This document shows positions 4,255 to 5,070 of a stretch of 5,070 bases of DNA, piece after piece. The stretch is from an uncultured Lachnospiraceae bacterium (GTDB lineage: Bacteria > Bacillota > Clostridia > Lachnospirales > Lachnospiraceae), in NCBI GenBank assembly GCA_947594085.1, contig CANQEB010000190.1, positions 1-5,070 of the forward strand, read 5' to 3'. The stretch's first letter is position 1. Every line of letters starts with the position of its first letter. Position numbers and translations under genes: made by a program. The notes beneath the pieces were generated by a model that saw only the letters and a list, made by a program, of their open reading frames with translations, was not told the origin of the DNA and searched no databases.

Positions 4255-5070
4255 GTGTGTCATCGTACAGACCGGAGCTCGGAGCCAGTGACGGGCATTG
4301 TGTCGGCAAGTCTGATCCTGTTGGGCGTTCGGGCAGCCGTCGTGAATTAAAAGCCAGCGACGGGCATTGTGTCAGCAACTCCGACCGGCAGAACATCGAT
4401 TGCGGAACCGGTAGCAATGCAGTAGAATTTCGCGAAAACCGCAATTTCAGCGGGACGGACGACGGCTATAGCGGATATCGCGCCCGGCTTCCGAGGCGCC
4501 GCGGTAGCCTATACCTGCGGCTGGCAGTAAGCGGCATCGCGAAGAACGGCCGCACCTACCTGCCGTACCTGCTGACCTGCGCAGGAATGGTAATGATGTA
4601 TTACCTATTTCTGTTTCTCTCGCGCGACCGCTATGTGGCGGGTATGCGCGGGGGCGACACGCTCCAGTCGATGCTGCGGCTCGGATCCGGTGTTTTTCTG
4701 GTCTTTATCGTGATTTTCCTGTTCTACACGAACTCGTTTCTGGTGCGGAACCGGCAGCGGGAATTCGGGCTCTACAACATTCTCGGCATGGGGAAACGTC
4801 ATCTGGCGCGCGTGCTTGTCTGGGAGAGCGCGCTGGTGTCATTGGTCTCGCTCGCGGCGGGGTTGTTTTGCGGCATCCTATTCTCAAAGCTCGGAGAATT
4901 GTGGATCGTGCGCGTGATCCAGGGCAATGTGCCGATGGATTTCAGTGTCGATCTGGGCGCGGGACTCACGACCTGCGCGCTGTTTCTGGCGGTCTTTACG
5001 CTGATTCTGTTGAAGGCGCTGTTTACGCTCGGGCGATCGAAGCCGGTGGAGCTGCTGCACAGCTCGGCCG
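4251..5070 (+). CDS. bceB: BceB-like FtsX-family permease, N-terminal part with an unusual extension, cut by window edge
   Basis: Membrane subunit of the Bce transporter; 273 codons are visible of a family usually of some 600-700 residues. Residues from about 86 on match the family: LYLRLAVSGIAKNGRTYLPYLL, then predicted membrane helices at about 104-123, 145-165, 192-212 and 236-256. The loop NRQREFGLYNILGMGKRHL (167-185) is the classic FtsX cytoplasmic motif that contacts the ATPase. RSKPVELLHSS, near the right edge, is the usual end of the first FtsX domain. The large extracellular domain that recognises the substrate lies beyond the window. Residues 1-85 are hydrophilic and unlike BceB, which normally starts within a few residues of the LYLRLA block. 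They contain ASDGHCVGKSD (12-22) and ASDGHCVSNSD (35-45), a duplication. The start is ATG 4251, overlapping the ATPase stop, with an excellent ribosome site. The frame is open to the end. Confidence 0.93.
   Translation, partial: MSVSSYRPELGASDGHCVGKSDPVGRSGSRRELKASDGHCVSNSDRQNIDCGTGSNAVEFRENRNFSGTDDGYSGYRARLPRRRGSLYLRLAVSGIAKNGRTYLPYLLTCAGMVMMYYLFLFLSRDRYVAGMRGGDTLQSMLRLGSGVFLVFIVIFLFYTNSFLVRNRQREFGLYNILGMGKRHLARVLVWESALVSLVSLAAGLFCGILFSKLGELWIVRVIQGNVPMDFSVDLGAGLTTCALFLAVFTLILLKALFTLGRSKPVELLHSSA
4283..4384 (+). repeat. In-frame direct repeat in the permease N-terminal extension
   Basis: Two 33-bp copies (4283-4315 and 4352-4384) begin 69 bp (23 codons) apart and agree at 29 of 33 bases. 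Two of the four differences are silent third-position changes (AGT/AGC, TCT/TCC); the other two give G to S and K to N. The encoded peptides are ASDGHCVGKSD and ASDGHCVSNSD. The 36 bp between the copies are not repeated. This may be a local duplication or part of a small dispersed element that landed just after the start codon. Confidence 0.8.

Noticed and set aside
4139..4444. Minus-strand frame of 101 codons opposite the ATPase end and permease start
   Set aside because: Reported only as a curiosity of the repeat; there is no ribosome site or promoter that I can see, and it overlaps two coupled genes.

Overview
The window suggests a moderately GC-rich Firmicute of the class Clostridia, probably Lachnospiraceae-like. 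The reasons are strong purine-rich Shine-Dalgarno sites, a BceRS-BceAB type peptide-antibiotic module, a small DUF6483-like protein, and the style of the cysteine synthase. No genus can be assigned from sequence alone.

Layout: (1) Positions 1-417, minus strand: the N-terminal 139 residues of an O-acetylserine sulfhydrylase (cysteine synthase) that runs off the left edge. (2) Positions 418-759: a divergent control region. It holds a good sigma-A type promoter for the minus-strand gene, a second one for the plus-strand genes, and two near-identical 12-bp boxes that bracket the cysteine synthase leader. (3) Positions 760-1152: a small, all-helical DUF6483-like protein. (4) Positions 1229-1900 and 1914-3128: an OmpR-family response regulator and a BceS-type intramembrane-sensing histidine kinase. 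(5) Positions 3129-3489: a 361-bp gap with a textbook BceR-type operator, an additional helically phased half-site, a putative promoter, and a leader with an 8-bp hairpin. (6) Positions 3490-4254 and 4251 to the right edge: the ABC ATPase (BceA-like) and the N-terminal third or so of its FtsX-type permease (BceB-like), translationally coupled through an ATGA overlap.

How it works together: in characterised Bce modules the BceAB transporter senses and removes cell-wall-active peptides (bacitracin, lantibiotics and similar). The transporter signals to the BceS kinase, and phospho-BceR activates the bceAB promoter. The operator in front of the ATPase gene here, and the lack of one seen in front of the regulator gene, fit that wiring. 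The actual peptide substrate cannot be read from this window.

Oddities: the permease has an approximately 85-residue hydrophilic N-terminal extension, containing a duplicated 33-bp segment, placed between a perfect start site and the conserved first membrane region. The kinase has an approximately 35-residue hydrophilic insertion between the two helices of its dimerisation domain. The bceAB leader may fold into a hairpin or pseudoknot. I see no IS element, tRNA, rRNA or CRISPR array.
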